Assembly: GCF_002094855.1 (NCBI RefSeq)
Contig: NZ_ARYN01000009.1
Span: forward strand, 124,001-188,000
Source of the DNA: Zunongwangia atlantica 22II14-10F7
GTDB lineage: Bacteria; Bacteroidota; Bacteroidia; Flavobacteriales; Flavobacteriaceae
Reading direction: 5' to 3'
DNA length: 64,000 bases
In this document: piece after piece, positions 25,665 to 35,103 of the stretch
How the letters are laid out: every line of letters begins with the position of its first letter
Position numbering within the stretch: position 1 is the stretch's first letter
Program-made: the position numbers and the translations under genes
Notes under the pieces: model-generated
The model's database searches: none
Seen by the model: only the letters and a program-made list of their open reading frames with translations
What the model was told of the DNA's origin: nothing

Positions 25665-27267
25665 AAGTGAGGATTTTAAAATGTTGTTCTAAGGGATTTA
25701 AATGTTCAAAAAGTGTATCCAAAAGTTCCTGTCCATAGACCGCATAAACTTCAGAGAAATTGGTTTGTCGCTCTTGCAAACTTCGATTTGGAAAAAGCTG
25801 ATTTTGTAGATCTGCTATTCGGCTTACTTCATCTTTCAACTTTCGTTTTTGCGCTTTTAGCAATCGCTTTTCTAAATGATCTAAACCTTTTAACTGCTTT
25901 ACTTCCTGTGCTTTTACTGCGCCTAAGAAAGATTTATCGGTTTTTTCGGCCAGCTCGTACATTTCTTCGAACTGCTTTTGCAAATGTTCTTTTTGTTTAC
26001 TGAAATCTATATCGATATTCGATATTTTACGCACCTTTCTATTAATCAGTTCGTGTTGCTTCAGAAATAATTCTTTATTAGAAATATCTAATTTCTCTCG
26101 CTTTTCTTTTTGTTTTTCTGATTGAAGTAATGCCGAATTTCGTAATAAAAGCATCGGAAAAGGCACATTTTCAGCTTCAAAATAGTCTTTTAACTCTAAC
26201 CAATAGGCTAATTCTCCGCCACCACCGATATAGCATAAATTAGGAAGAATCACTTCCTGATAAAGCGGACGCATCATCACATTCGGACTAAAATATTGCG
26301 GATTTTCATGCAATTCTGCCAAAATCTCGTCTTTAGTCCATTCTATTTGCTTCTCGTGCACATAATACTTCCCGTCTCGCTTAATTATACGCTCACGATA
26401 ACCATTATTCAGATAAAATAAATTGATCTCGCGTGGATTTACCTGAACATTATAACCAAGATTCGATAATTTTTCGGTCTTTTCTTTTGTGTTTTCAAAC
26501 GAACGCTGTTCCAGCAATTCATTTTCAGCATAAGGAACAAACAGCTTTTTTAAATCGGCTTGTTGCGCTCCCATGATTACCAAACCATATTGCTTAAAAA
26601 GCTCGTTGGCCAGGTAACGTGTTGCTTCAGTTAAATTTGTATGTTCTAAATAGGCATTTTTGAATAAAGATTTTAGATAATCTGCATTATTACCACCGCC
26701 AATTTCTGCTGAAAAAAGTTCGAAAACCTCATCTAAGCCTTCCGTAGAAAGATAACCTACCGCATCAATTTCAGCTCCTTTTTCAGTAGAATTCCACTGA
26801 AATTTCTTTCCATTTAAATTAAAATAATTGATCTCGGCAAAATCGTGATCTTCTGTAGCCATCCAGTAAATGGGTACAAAATCATAATCTGGATGCTCTT
26901 TTTTGAGGATTTTCGTAAGATTAATTACTGAAATGATCTTGTATAAAAAATAAAGCGGCCCGGTAAATAGATTAAGCTGATGCCCGGTAGTGATCGTAAA
27001 CGTTGTGCTTTTAGAAAGTGCCTGGATATTAGCTAAAGTAGCTTCAGAAACGTCAAAACCTTCGTATTGTTTTTGAAGACTTTCTACTAAAACCTGCCTG
27101 TTTTCCGCAGAAAAACTTTGCTGCTTTTCTTTAATTTGAGCTTCGAAATTTCCAATTTCAGGAAAACGATTATAAAATGGGGACAGTTCTTCCTTTTTAT
27201 CCAGATAATCCAAAATGAGTTTGGAGAAATAATTGGTTTCGGAATACGAAATACAATCTATCGGCAT
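25651..27267 (-). CDS. bshC: Bacillithiol biosynthesis cysteine-adding enzyme BshC
   Basis: 538 aa from MPIDCISYSETNYFSKLIL, the usual start of the family. Further signatures are FTITTGHQLNLFTGPLYFLY, PIYWMATEDHDFAEIN and YIGGGGELAYWLEL. BshC adds cysteine to glucosaminyl-malate to give bacillithiol, the low-molecular-weight thiol of many Bacteroidota and Firmicutes, in the cytosol. A longer reading from TTG at 27315 is in frame, but that TTG is the -33 element of the promoter (27286-27315), so it cannot be the start. The decarboxylase gene follows with a 14-nt overlap. Confidence 0.95.
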   Translation of the reverse strand: MPIDCISYSETNYFSKLILDYLDKKEELSPFYNRFPEIGNFEAQIKEKQQSFSAENRQVLVESLQKQYEGFDVSEATLANIQALSKSTTFTITTGHQLNLFTGPLYFLYKIISVINLTKILKKEHPDYDFVPIYWMATEDHDFAEINYFNLNGKKFQWNSTEKGAEIDAVGYLSTEGLDEVFELFSAEIGGGNNADYLKSLFKNAYLEHTNLTEATRYLANELFKQYGLVIMGAQQADLKKLFVPYAENELLEQRSFENTKEKTEKLSNLGYNVQVNPREINLFYLNNGYRERIIKRDGKYYVHEKQIEWTKDEILAELHENPQYFSPNVMMRPLYQEVILPNLCYIGGGGELAYWLELKDYFEAENVPFPMLLLRNSALLQSEKQKEKREKLDISNKELFLKQHELINRKVRKISNIDIDFSKQKEHLQKQFEEMYELAEKTDKSFLGAVKAQEVKQLKGLDHLEKRLLKAQKRKLKDEVSRIADLQNQLFPNRSLQERQTNFSEVYAVYGQELLDTLFEHLNPLEQHFKILTFGTK

Positions 27268-27285
27268 ACACTTTTTTTGAGGTTG

Positions 27286-27315
27286 CAAAGATACCGAAGA
27301 TATAACTTTTATCAA
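27286..27315 (-). promoter_or_regulatory. Bacteroidota promoter of bshC
   Basis: Leftward: TTG (27315-27313), 19-nt spacer, TATCTTTG (27293-27286), matching TTG-N19-TAnnTTTG exactly. The expected start near 27280 gives a 12-15-nt leader before the ATG at 27267. Confidence 0.8.
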
Positions 27316-27382
27316 CTAAATTTTAGTTAATTCGCCCGTCTACCCTATCTTTACTACCATAATTTTAACCCCTCACGTATTT

Positions 27383-29854
27383 ATGAAGAATAAAATACTA
27401 TTAATTACCTTCACTTTTTTAAGCTTTTTAAGTCTAAAAGCACAGGTAAAATCACCATCAGAATTTTTAGGATATGAACTTGGTAGTCAGTTTTCACGCC
27501 ATGCAGATGTTGTAGATTATTTTGAATATATCGCAGAAAATTCTCCATTGGTTACTTATCATACCTATGGTAAAACCAACGAAAGACGACCACTTACCTA
27601 TGCGGTGATCTCTACAGAAGAGAACCTTGGAAATATTGAAGAAATTAGAAAAAATCATTTACGCCAAACTGGTATTTTAGACGGTAACCCCACTACCGAT
27701 AAAGCTATCGTTTGGTTAAGTTATAATGTACACGGTAATGAAGCTTCAAGTACAGAAGCTTCGATGAAAACACTTTATAACTTAATTACTGAAAAGCAAG
27801 ATTGGTTAAAAAACACCATCGTTATTATAGATCCTTGTGTGAATCCAGATGGTCGTGACCGCTACGCTAACTGGTACAACCAGGTAAGACAAACGCCATT
27901 TAGTACGTCACAAGATGCTGCAGAGCATTACGAGCCATGGCCAGGAGGTAGACCAAATCATTATTTGTATGATCTAAACCGTGATTGGGTTTGGGCTACT
28001 CAGGTAGAAACCAGAAGTAGATTAAAAATCTACAACCAGTGGATGCCGCATATTCATGTAGATTTCCACGAACAGGGAATTAATAATCCTTATTACTTTG
28101 CTCCTGCAGCCGAGCCATTTCACGATATTATCACTCCGTTTCAAAGAGATTTCCAAACGAGAATAGGTAAAAACAACGCTAAATATTTTGATGAAGAAGG
28201 TTGGTTGTTCTTTACCAAGGAACGTTTCGATTTATTATATCCAAGTTATGGCGATACTTACCCAACGTACATGGGAGCTATTGGGATGACCTACGAGCAA
28301 GCAGGACATGGACAAGGCGGACTTGGAATTGAAACCGACCAGGAGAGTACCCTGACTTTAAAAGACCGAATTGCTCACCATTTTACTACAGGAATTTCTA
28401 CAGTAGAAATGGCTTCTAAAAATGCGGAAGAACTTGCTGAAGAATTCAGTACTTACTTTAATAATCTTGACAGAAAATACGAAACTTTTGCTCTTAACGG
28501 AGATAAAGACAAAATTGCAGATCTAAAAGAATTATTAGATCGTCATGAAATCGAATATTCTACCGCTAATAAAGGAGAAAAGATTTCTGGATACAGTTTT
28601 ACAGATAATAAAGACGGAAGTTTAACTACTACAGATCAAACTTTACTGGTTAGCACTCAGCAGCCAAAAGGTCATATGGTTGAAGTTCTTTTTGAGCCTA
28701 AAACCAAACTGAACGATTCAATTACATACGATATCACAGCCTGGAGTTTGCCTTATGCTTATGGTTTAGATGCCGTTGCAAGCTCGAGAAGCTATTCAGG
28801 AAAAAATACTGCGGAAACATCGAATATTAGCAATACTGTGAATGCTGAAGGTGCCGGTTACATTGCAAACTGGAACAGCTTAAAAGATGCCGAATTTCTT
28901 GCTGCTTTGCTTAAACAAAATGTAAAAGTTAGATTTAGCGAGCTTCCTTTCACTTCTGCAGGGAAAAAATTCAACGCCGGTAGTTTAATTATTACTAAAA
29001 GTGATAATCAAAAATTAACCGATTTCAACGAAATTGTTGTTGAAACTGCTAACGATTTTGAAAGAGAATTGACGGTGGCAAACACAAGTTTTGCCAGTAG
29101 CGGTCCAGATTTTGGTTCTCCAGATGTAAAATTAATCGGAAATCCAAAGATCGCGATGTTACGTGGTGAAGGGACTTCTTCTCTTAACTATGGTGAGATC
29201 TGGTATTTCTTTGAGCAGGAATTAAACTATCCGGTAACCGCAATTGGCACAGAATATTTCAATAGGATCGATCTTAGTTCTTATGATGTTTTAATTGTTC
29301 CAGAAGGTTATTATGGTAGCGCTTTAGGAAATGCCGGAGTAAATAAAATTAAAGATTTTGTTCGCGGTGGCGGTAAAATGATCACTATTGGTAGATCTGT
29401 AGGCTACTTTGCTGGTCAGGACGGTTTCAGCATTAAAAAAAATCGTGTTGAAGAAAATAAAGAAGACGCAAATTCACCAAATCTTACTCCGTATAACATG
29501 AGAACCAGAGAGCGCATTAAAGGAAACAGCCCTGGTAGTATTGTTAAAGCTACAGTAGATAATACACATCCTCTTGCTTTTGGATATGATGATACTTATT
29601 TCAGCTTAAAATTAAGTAGCAGCAATTTTGGATTGCTTAGTAACGGGTACAATGTTGCTTACATGCAGGAGCCAAAAGTTGTTTCAGGGTTTGTTGGTAG
29701 CGAAGCTTATAAAACTCTGGAAAATTCGGTAGTTTTTGCTCAGGAAAATATGGGCAGAGGTAGCGTAATTTATATGGTAGATAATCCATTGTTCAGATCA
29801 TTCTGGCAAAACGGAAAATTATTTTTCGCCAACGCTTTATTTATGGTGAAGTAA
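27383..29854 (+). CDS. Exported M14 zinc carboxypeptidase-family protein
   Basis: 823 aa with a signal peptide (about 1-20, ending SLKAQ). The M14 zinc site reads HGNE (H117, E120); NPDGRDRYANW follows, and a third His is in HIHVDFHEQG. The catalytic Glu is expected in the MTYEQAGHGQG segment. The C-terminal half (about 590-740) resembles a glutamine-amidotransferase-like fold (DVLIVPEGYYG, then VRGGGKMITIGRS), as in other large Bacteroidota M14 proteins. It likely acts on peptides in the periplasm or at the cell surface. The M16 peptidase gene lies 147 nt downstream, separated by the heptamer repeat. Confidence 0.9.
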   Translation: MKNKILLITFTFLSFLSLKAQVKSPSEFLGYELGSQFSRHADVVDYFEYIAENSPLVTYHTYGKTNERRPLTYAVISTEENLGNIEEIRKNHLRQTGILDGNPTTDKAIVWLSYNVHGNEASSTEASMKTLYNLITEKQDWLKNTIVIIDPCVNPDGRDRYANWYNQVRQTPFSTSQDAAEHYEPWPGGRPNHYLYDLNRDWVWATQVETRSRLKIYNQWMPHIHVDFHEQGINNPYYFAPAAEPFHDIITPFQRDFQTRIGKNNAKYFDEEGWLFFTKERFDLLYPSYGDTYPTYMGAIGMTYEQAGHGQGGLGIETDQESTLTLKDRIAHHFTTGISTVEMASKNAEELAEEFSTYFNNLDRKYETFALNGDKDKIADLKELLDRHEIEYSTANKGEKISGYSFTDNKDGSLTTTDQTLLVSTQQPKGHMVEVLFEPKTKLNDSITYDITAWSLPYAYGLDAVASSRSYSGKNTAETSNISNTVNAEGAGYIANWNSLKDAEFLAALLKQNVKVRFSELPFTSAGKKFNAGSLIITKSDNQKLTDFNEIVVETANDFERELTVANTSFASSGPDFGSPDVKLIGNPKIAMLRGEGTSSLNYGEIWYFFEQELNYPVTAIGTEYFNRIDLSSYDVLIVPEGYYGSALGNAGVNKIKDFVRGGGKMITIGRSVGYFAGQDGFSIKKNRVEENKEDANSPNLTPYNMRTRERIKGNSPGSIVKATVDNTHPLAFGYDDTYFSLKLSSSNFGLLSNGYNVAYMQEPKVVSGFVGSEAYKTLENSVVFAQENMGRGSVIYMVDNPLFRSFWQNGKLFFANALFMVK

Positions 29855-29893
29855 TTTTCTAGATTCTAGAGATTAGAGATTAGAGTCTAGACT

Positions 29894-29991
29894 TGCTGAA
29901 TGCTGAATGCTGAATGCTGAATGCTGAATGCTGAATGCTGAATGCTGAATGCTGAATGCTGAATGCTGAATGCTGAATGCTGAAAATTAAA
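29894..29991. repeat. 14 tandem copies of the heptamer TGCTGAA
   Basis: Fourteen perfect units, 98 bp, ending 9 nt before the ATG of the M16 peptidase. A preceding stretch (29857-29893) has further 7-nt periodicity (GAGATTA twice) and CTAG-rich palindromes. Copy number would alter the spacing or structure of the 5' leader. The opposite strand reads as a repetitive peptide, which I treat as an artefact. Confidence 0.95.
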
Positions 29992-30000
29992 TTGTAAAAA

Positions 30001-32814
30001 ATGACATTCAAAAAAATAATTACTTTTTTGTGCTTTTTGGTAGTTTGTACGCTAAATGCGCAGGAAGATAATTCGCTAAAGGTGAACTTTGAGAGTTTTA
30101 CCTTATCTAATGGTTTAACGGTAATTCTACACACAGATCATTCAGATCCCGTGGTGGCCGTAGCGTTGACTGCGCACGTAGGATCGGCCAGAGAAATTGA
30201 AAATCGTACCGGTTTTGCTCATTTGTTTGAGCATTTATTATTTCTGGAATCTGAAAACCTGGGAAAAGGCGGACTCGATAAAATGAGTGCAAGAATTGGT
30301 GGTTCTGGTGCTAATGGCTCTACCAGTCACGATCGAACCAATTTTTTCCAAACCGTTCCTAAAGATGCTCTGGAAAAAATGATCTGGGCTGAAGCTGATA
30401 AATTGGGATATTTTATCAATACCGTAACCGACCCCGTTTTGGCCAAAGAAAAACAGGTGGTAAAAAATGAAAAACGCCAGAGTTACGATAACCGGCCATA
30501 CGGCCATACCATGTATGTGATCGATAAAAATCTTTATCCAAAAGATCATCCTTACAACTGGCAGGTAATTGGTAGTTTAGAAGATTTACAAAATGCGACG
30601 CTTCAGGATGTAAAAGATTTCTATAATAAATGGTACGTTCCTAACAACGTGATCTTAACGATTGCCGGAGATTTTGATAAAGAACAGGCAAAACAATGGG
30701 TTCATAAATACTTTGATGAAATCCCTTCAGGAGAAAAGATCGAAAGACAGGAAAAGCAACTGGTAAGTCTGGAAGAAAGCAAAAAACTGTATTACGAGGA
30801 TAATTTTGCACGTTTACCAGAGTTAACTTTGGCCTGGCCTAGTGTATATTCTTATCATGAAGATTCTTATGCCCTTTCTATTCTTGCTGAATATTTAAGC
30901 AGCGGAAAAACCGCTCCCCTTTACAAAAATTTGGTCGAAGAAAAAGAGCTAACAGGATCGGTTAGAATGTATAATTACACCTCTGAACTTGCTGGAAAAT
31001 TATTACTTCAGGTAAGGGCTTACGACGGAAAAGATTTAGATAGTGTTGCGTCTGCGATCGATGAAACTTTTGCTGAATTCGCTAAAAATGGAATTTCAGA
31101 AAAAGATCTTAAGCGTATAAAAGCGGGGCAGGAAACAAGTTTTTATAACAGCATAAGCAGCGTTCTTGGAAAAGGCTTTCAATTAGCCCAATATCAGATA
31201 TTTGCTAACGATCCTAACTTTATCAATAAAGAAATGGATAAGCTTTTGGCAGTGACCAAAGAAGATGTAATGCGAGTTTTTAATAAATACATTAAAGATC
31301 AACACTACGTGGCGACGAGTTTTGTTCCTAAAGGTGAAATTGAATTAGCTTTAGAAAATTCTGAACCTGCTGAAGTTGAAGAAGAACAAATCGTTGAAGG
31401 TGCTGAAGAAGATTTTGATGCCTCGCAAAAAGCCGATTACGAAAAAACGCCTTCCAGCTTTGATAGAAGTGTAGAACCACCTTATGCTGCTACACCAGAA
31501 CTTACAACTCCTGAAGTTTGGAAAGATTTTATGCCTTCTGGAATGCAGATATACGGAATTACGAACAGCGAAGTTCCTTTGGTTAAATTTGAATTTCAGA
31601 TGGATGGCGGATTACTTTTGGAAGACCCAAACAAAACGGGAGTTTCTAATTTACTGGCAGAAATTTTAGGAGAAGGAACTGCAAATAAAACTCCAGAGGA
31701 ATTAGAAGAAGCTATTGCTTTACTGGGTGCTAATATTAGAATTAATTCTAGTAAAACTCAAATTAGTGTTTCTGGAAGTACTTTAGCTAAGAATTTTGAA
31801 GAGACCATCGCTCTGGTTGAGGAAATACTTTTACAACCAAGATGGGACGAAGATGAATTTAAACTGGCCAAACAAAAAGTACTTAGCCAGCTGGAAGAAG
31901 AAAAAGCAAATCCTAATGTGATCGCAAATCTTGAGTTTCAAAAACTTATTTACGGGGAAAGAAGCTTACTTTCTAAAAACACTTTAGGCACAAAGTCCAG
32001 CGTTGAAGCAATTAACCTTAAAGATCTAAAAAACTATTACGAAGAGAATTTAACGCCGCAACGTACAAAGTTCCTGGTGGTTGGTGCTCTAAATAAAGAA
32101 AATGCTACAGATGCTTTAAAGTCACTTTCAGCAAACTGGCCAGCAAAGAATGTTCAGCTTCCTAAAATTTCAGAACCTCAACTTCCGCAGAAATCTAAGG
32201 TTTATTTTTATGATGTTCCGGGAGCTAAACAATCTGTTTTTAGATTTGGAGCTCCAGCAATGGCAGCAACTAACAAAGATTTCTATCCTGCTGAAGTAAT
32301 GAATTACCGCTTGGGTGGTGGTAGTTTTGCTTCACAACTTACGCAGCAATTACGCGAAGGAAAAGGTTATACTTACGGAATTAGATCTGGATTTTTTGGA
32401 GATCAGTATGTTGGGCCGTTCATGATTTCAACTGGAGTAAGAACCAATATCACAGACGATGCTGCCAAACTAGTACAGGAGATATTGCAGGATTATTCAG
32501 AGAATTTTAATCAGCACGACCTTGATGTAACCAAAAGTTACATGATTAAAAGTAATATGCGAAAGTTTGAAACGCTAGATGCAAAACTTAATATGCTTAG
32601 CGAAATAAGCAATTACGATCGTGATTATGATTATATAAAACAACAGGAAAAATTGGTGAAAGATTTAGACATTCTTGACATTCAGGATCTGGCTAAAAAA
32701 TACATTAATCCAAACCGGATGTATTATCTAATTGTTGGTGATGCTGAAACACAGCTTGAGAAACTAAAAGAACTTGGTTACGGGGAACCTATTCTTATAA
32801 ACCAGGAAGAATAA
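30001..32814 (+). CDS. Exported M16 (insulinase-family) zinc peptidase, two-domain
   Basis: 937 aa with a signal peptide (1-21, ending TLNAQ). The N-terminal half holds the inverted zinc motif HLFEH (H74, E77, H78) and the distal ligand E157 in VVKNEKRQ; the C-terminal half is the second M16 domain, with the LREGKGYTYGIRSG active-site loop. A Glu-rich linker (about 455-475) joins the halves. M16 enzymes degrade peptides inside a clam-like chamber, here probably in the periplasm alongside the M14 protein. Translation initiates 9 nt after the heptamer repeat, so expression may depend on repeat length. Confidence 0.93.
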   Translation: MTFKKIITFLCFLVVCTLNAQEDNSLKVNFESFTLSNGLTVILHTDHSDPVVAVALTAHVGSAREIENRTGFAHLFEHLLFLESENLGKGGLDKMSARIGGSGANGSTSHDRTNFFQTVPKDALEKMIWAEADKLGYFINTVTDPVLAKEKQVVKNEKRQSYDNRPYGHTMYVIDKNLYPKDHPYNWQVIGSLEDLQNATLQDVKDFYNKWYVPNNVILTIAGDFDKEQAKQWVHKYFDEIPSGEKIERQEKQLVSLEESKKLYYEDNFARLPELTLAWPSVYSYHEDSYALSILAEYLSSGKTAPLYKNLVEEKELTGSVRMYNYTSELAGKLLLQVRAYDGKDLDSVASAIDETFAEFAKNGISEKDLKRIKAGQETSFYNSISSVLGKGFQLAQYQIFANDPNFINKEMDKLLAVTKEDVMRVFNKYIKDQHYVATSFVPKGEIELALENSEPAEVEEEQIVEGAEEDFDASQKADYEKTPSSFDRSVEPPYAATPELTTPEVWKDFMPSGMQIYGITNSEVPLVKFEFQMDGGLLLEDPNKTGVSNLLAEILGEGTANKTPEELEEAIALLGANIRINSSKTQISVSGSTLAKNFEETIALVEEILLQPRWDEDEFKLAKQKVLSQLEEEKANPNVIANLEFQKLIYGERSLLSKNTLGTKSSVEAINLKDLKNYYEENLTPQRTKFLVVGALNKENATDALKSLSANWPAKNVQLPKISEPQLPQKSKVYFYDVPGAKQSVFRFGAPAMAATNKDFYPAEVMNYRLGGGSFASQLTQQLREGKGYTYGIRSGFFGDQYVGPFMISTGVRTNITDDAAKLVQEILQDYSENFNQHDLDVTKSYMIKSNMRKFETLDAKLNMLSEISNYDRDYDYIKQQEKLVKDLDILDIQDLAKKYINPNRMYYLIVGDAETQLEKLKELGYGEPILINQEE

Positions 32815-32837
32815 TTACCAAGATTATAAAAAAATGA

Positions 32838-32873
32838 AGCCCGATTTTCAGATAAAAAATCGGGCTTTTTTTA
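32838..32873. terminator. Terminator after the M16 gene
   Basis: AGCCCGATTTT, a short loop, AAAATCGGGCT and a T7 run on the plus strand. The A-rich side gives partial function for the convergent GH2 gene. Confidence 0.88.
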
Positions 32874-32890
32874 TGCTATTTTAAGCTTAA

Positions 32891-34741
32891 CTATTTCTCT
32901 TCAAATTCCTTTTCTTTCTTATCGTAATATTCTTTTAGCGTATAAAAAGCTTTCTTTTTGTTGCCTTTATCATCAATTAAACCTTTACGATTCCATCCTT
33001 CCTGATATTTAGGATTATTACGTTTTGGAGATCTAAAATCTACCAGAATCCAAGGCGCAAGCCCCATATAATTATCTGGCATATTTTCCATCATTTTTAG
33101 CGTTTCTTCGAAATACCATTCTTGGAATTCTTCACTCCATCGAGTCTCTTTATCGGCATGAAATCCACCTTTAGATCCTGCACCGGTTTCGCTAAAAAAT
33201 AGCGGTTTATTGTACGCTGTTTCCCATTTCGATTTTACTTTAGCATGAGGCAAATCACCATACCAGCCCAAATATTCGTTTACAGAAACAATATCTGTAT
33301 ACTCTCCCAGTGGATCGTCGATATAGTTTGTTCCGCGGTTATAACCAACTTCTAAAGCAGCAGAAATCATTCTTGTATCATCTTTCTCTTTAGCGTGCAT
33401 CACAAGATTTTTCATAAACTCGGTTCTGGCTTCGCTAACCGGGGTTTCATTTCCTACAGACCAAATCACCACTGAAGCTTTATTTTGATCTCTAATAATC
33501 ATTTCGTCTAACTGCTTCTTCGCTTTTTCTAGTACGGCATCGCTTTTAAAGTTGATCGTCCAGTACACCGGAATTTCACTCCACACTAAAATTCCTAAAG
33601 AATCTGCTGCACGGGTCATATATTCGTTATGCGGATAATGCGCCAAGCGAACCATATTTGCATTTAGTTCTTTCGCCCAACCTAAAAGTTTATGAGCATC
33701 GGCAGTGTTTGTGGCTCTGCGGATTTCAGGAGCAATTTCTTCGTGAATACAAATTCCGCGCATAAAGATCTTTTCCCCATTCAGCAATACATCTTTTCCT
33801 GAAACTTCTACTTTTCTAAAGCCTATTTTATCGGTTAAGGTATTTTCACCCAAACTAAATTTGACCTCATAAAGCTTCGGATTTTTAGGTGACCATAATT
33901 CAAGTTTCTTTGCATCGAAATTAAAAGAAGCTTCAGAACCGCTAATATCAACTTTCTCTTTAAGACCAATTTCAGGAATTTCAATAGTAATTTTTTCTTC
34001 GGAAGCTGAATTCAGTTTAAAGTGACCTGAAATTGTAAATTTCTTACGCTTCTTTGCTTTTTCTATATCCTGAGACTGCTCTAAATGCAAAGCATACTGC
34101 TGAATAAAATTTTGTGGTGTAATCACCAATTTCACATCACGGGTAATTCCGCCGTAATTCCACCAATCGGTATTTAAGGTTGGAACTTCATCTGCATGAC
34201 GCTTATTATCTACTTTTACCACAAGAAAATTTCCTTTATCCTGAAGCAATTCCTGCGGAACTTCAAAATTAAAAGGTGTAAATCCACCTTTATGCATTCC
34301 AAGTTTTTTCCCGTTCAGATACACATGCGCCTCATAATTTACCGCACCGAAGTATAAAAAAAGACGTTCATTTTCCTCTAATTTCGGTTTATCAAAATCC
34401 CTTTGATACCAAACTGTCCCTTCGTAATATTTAAAAACATCGTCCTGAGAATTCCAATCTCCTGGAACCTGAATTGTATAGTCATCACTATAACCATGCT
34501 CCTTTCTATCGGTTTTGCCATGTGGCTCTGGGTTATTCCAATAGGCTTCAGGATCTTTTTCTCCCTTCTCGGTATATCGATAATTATAAAAACCAGTTTC
34601 ATAAGGATCGATAATGTAATGCCAGGTGCCATTTAGCGAAACCTGCTTACGATTATGTGTATTTACGATTAAATTTTCCTGGGCAAATGCCGAGGCACAA
34701 AGCAATACTAAAAAAGCAGCAATAATTTTTTTGAATATCAT
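32891..34741 (-). CDS. Exported glycoside hydrolase family 2 enzyme
   Basis: 616 aa with signal peptide (1-20, ending ASAFA). It has the GH2 layout: sugar-binding domain (about 40-200), Ig-like domain (about 210-320) and TIM barrel from about 330. The acid/base Glu is in VIWSVGNETP (about 430) and the nucleophile Glu in LFFSETGAG (about 517). The family includes beta-galactosidases, beta-glucuronidases and beta-mannosidases. The short length and RGICIHEEI motif fit a beta-glucuronidase/galactosidase-type enzyme, but the substrate is open. It acts in the periplasm or at the surface. It is a lone gene, convergent with the M16 gene. Confidence 0.9.
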   Translation of the reverse strand: MIFKKIIAAFLVLLCASAFAQENLIVNTHNRKQVSLNGTWHYIIDPYETGFYNYRYTEKGEKDPEAYWNNPEPHGKTDRKEHGYSDDYTIQVPGDWNSQDDVFKYYEGTVWYQRDFDKPKLEENERLFLYFGAVNYEAHVYLNGKKLGMHKGGFTPFNFEVPQELLQDKGNFLVVKVDNKRHADEVPTLNTDWWNYGGITRDVKLVITPQNFIQQYALHLEQSQDIEKAKKRKKFTISGHFKLNSASEEKITIEIPEIGLKEKVDISGSEASFNFDAKKLELWSPKNPKLYEVKFSLGENTLTDKIGFRKVEVSGKDVLLNGEKIFMRGICIHEEIAPEIRRATNTADAHKLLGWAKELNANMVRLAHYPHNEYMTRAADSLGILVWSEIPVYWTINFKSDAVLEKAKKQLDEMIIRDQNKASVVIWSVGNETPVSEARTEFMKNLVMHAKEKDDTRMISAALEVGYNRGTNYIDDPLGEYTDIVSVNEYLGWYGDLPHAKVKSKWETAYNKPLFFSETGAGSKGGFHADKETRWSEEFQEWYFEETLKMMENMPDNYMGLAPWILVDFRSPKRNNPKYQEGWNRKGLIDDKGNKKKAFYTLKEYYDKKEKEFEEK

Positions 34742-34948
34742 TTAAGACAGAATTTGATTAAAATATTTCAGGCCGAAGAAACTCAACCTGAATAATAAAT
34801 GTAAAATTTACATTTACTAATATAAAAAAATTACGCTATTCTGAATCGATATATAATAAAGCTATTTAAAAATTATTACTGAAAATATCGAATATCAATA
34901 AAGCTAATATTTGAAGATTTTGAGTCTGATTTTTTTAATCTGAAACAA

Positions 34949-35043
34949 GTAAACTACCTCGGGGCAAGCCCACGAGGCCTTAGTTGGAAACAAATTTTTA
35001 ATTTCGCGGCAAGCCTTAGGGTATTATTCCCTTTCGCGGAGCC
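34949..35043. repeat. REP-like dispersed palindromic repeat, copy 1
   Basis: It starts GTAAACTACCTCGGGGCAAG and contains CCTCG/CGAGG and GGG/CCC nested arms, then a second unit with TTTCGCGG at both ends. A related copy begins with nearly the same 30 nt at 49882. It lies in a 360-nt gap between GH2 and the SDR gene that otherwise holds only AT-rich DNA and the terminator. Confidence 0.7.
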
Positions 35044-35046
35044 AAT

Positions 35047-35088
35047 AAAAAACCTCCTACTAATTTCTCAGTAGGAGGCTTTTTATTT
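35047..35088. terminator. Terminator after the SDR gene
   Basis: CCTCCTAC and GTAGGAGG arms with a T6 run leftward (and T5 rightward). It ends the leftward 35-37 kb unit. Confidence 0.9.
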
Positions 35089-35103
35089 AGGTTGAAATCT
35101 TAT

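Noticed and set aside
25713-26003. 96-aa rightward ORF within bshC
   Set aside because: Antisense shadow of a well-conserved gene; no promoter or start signal.
27268-27315. Longer bshC start at TTG 27315
   Set aside because: The TTG is the -33 promoter element; the family start is MPIDCISY at 27267.
29894-29991. CRISPR-like array
   Set aside because: Pure tandem repeat of 7 nt without spacers; the 21-bp units at 21.2 kb also have no spacers.
29880-30134. 84-aa leftward ORF
   Set aside because: It is the heptamer repeat read on the other strand (SIQHSAF units) plus antisense of the M16 gene start.
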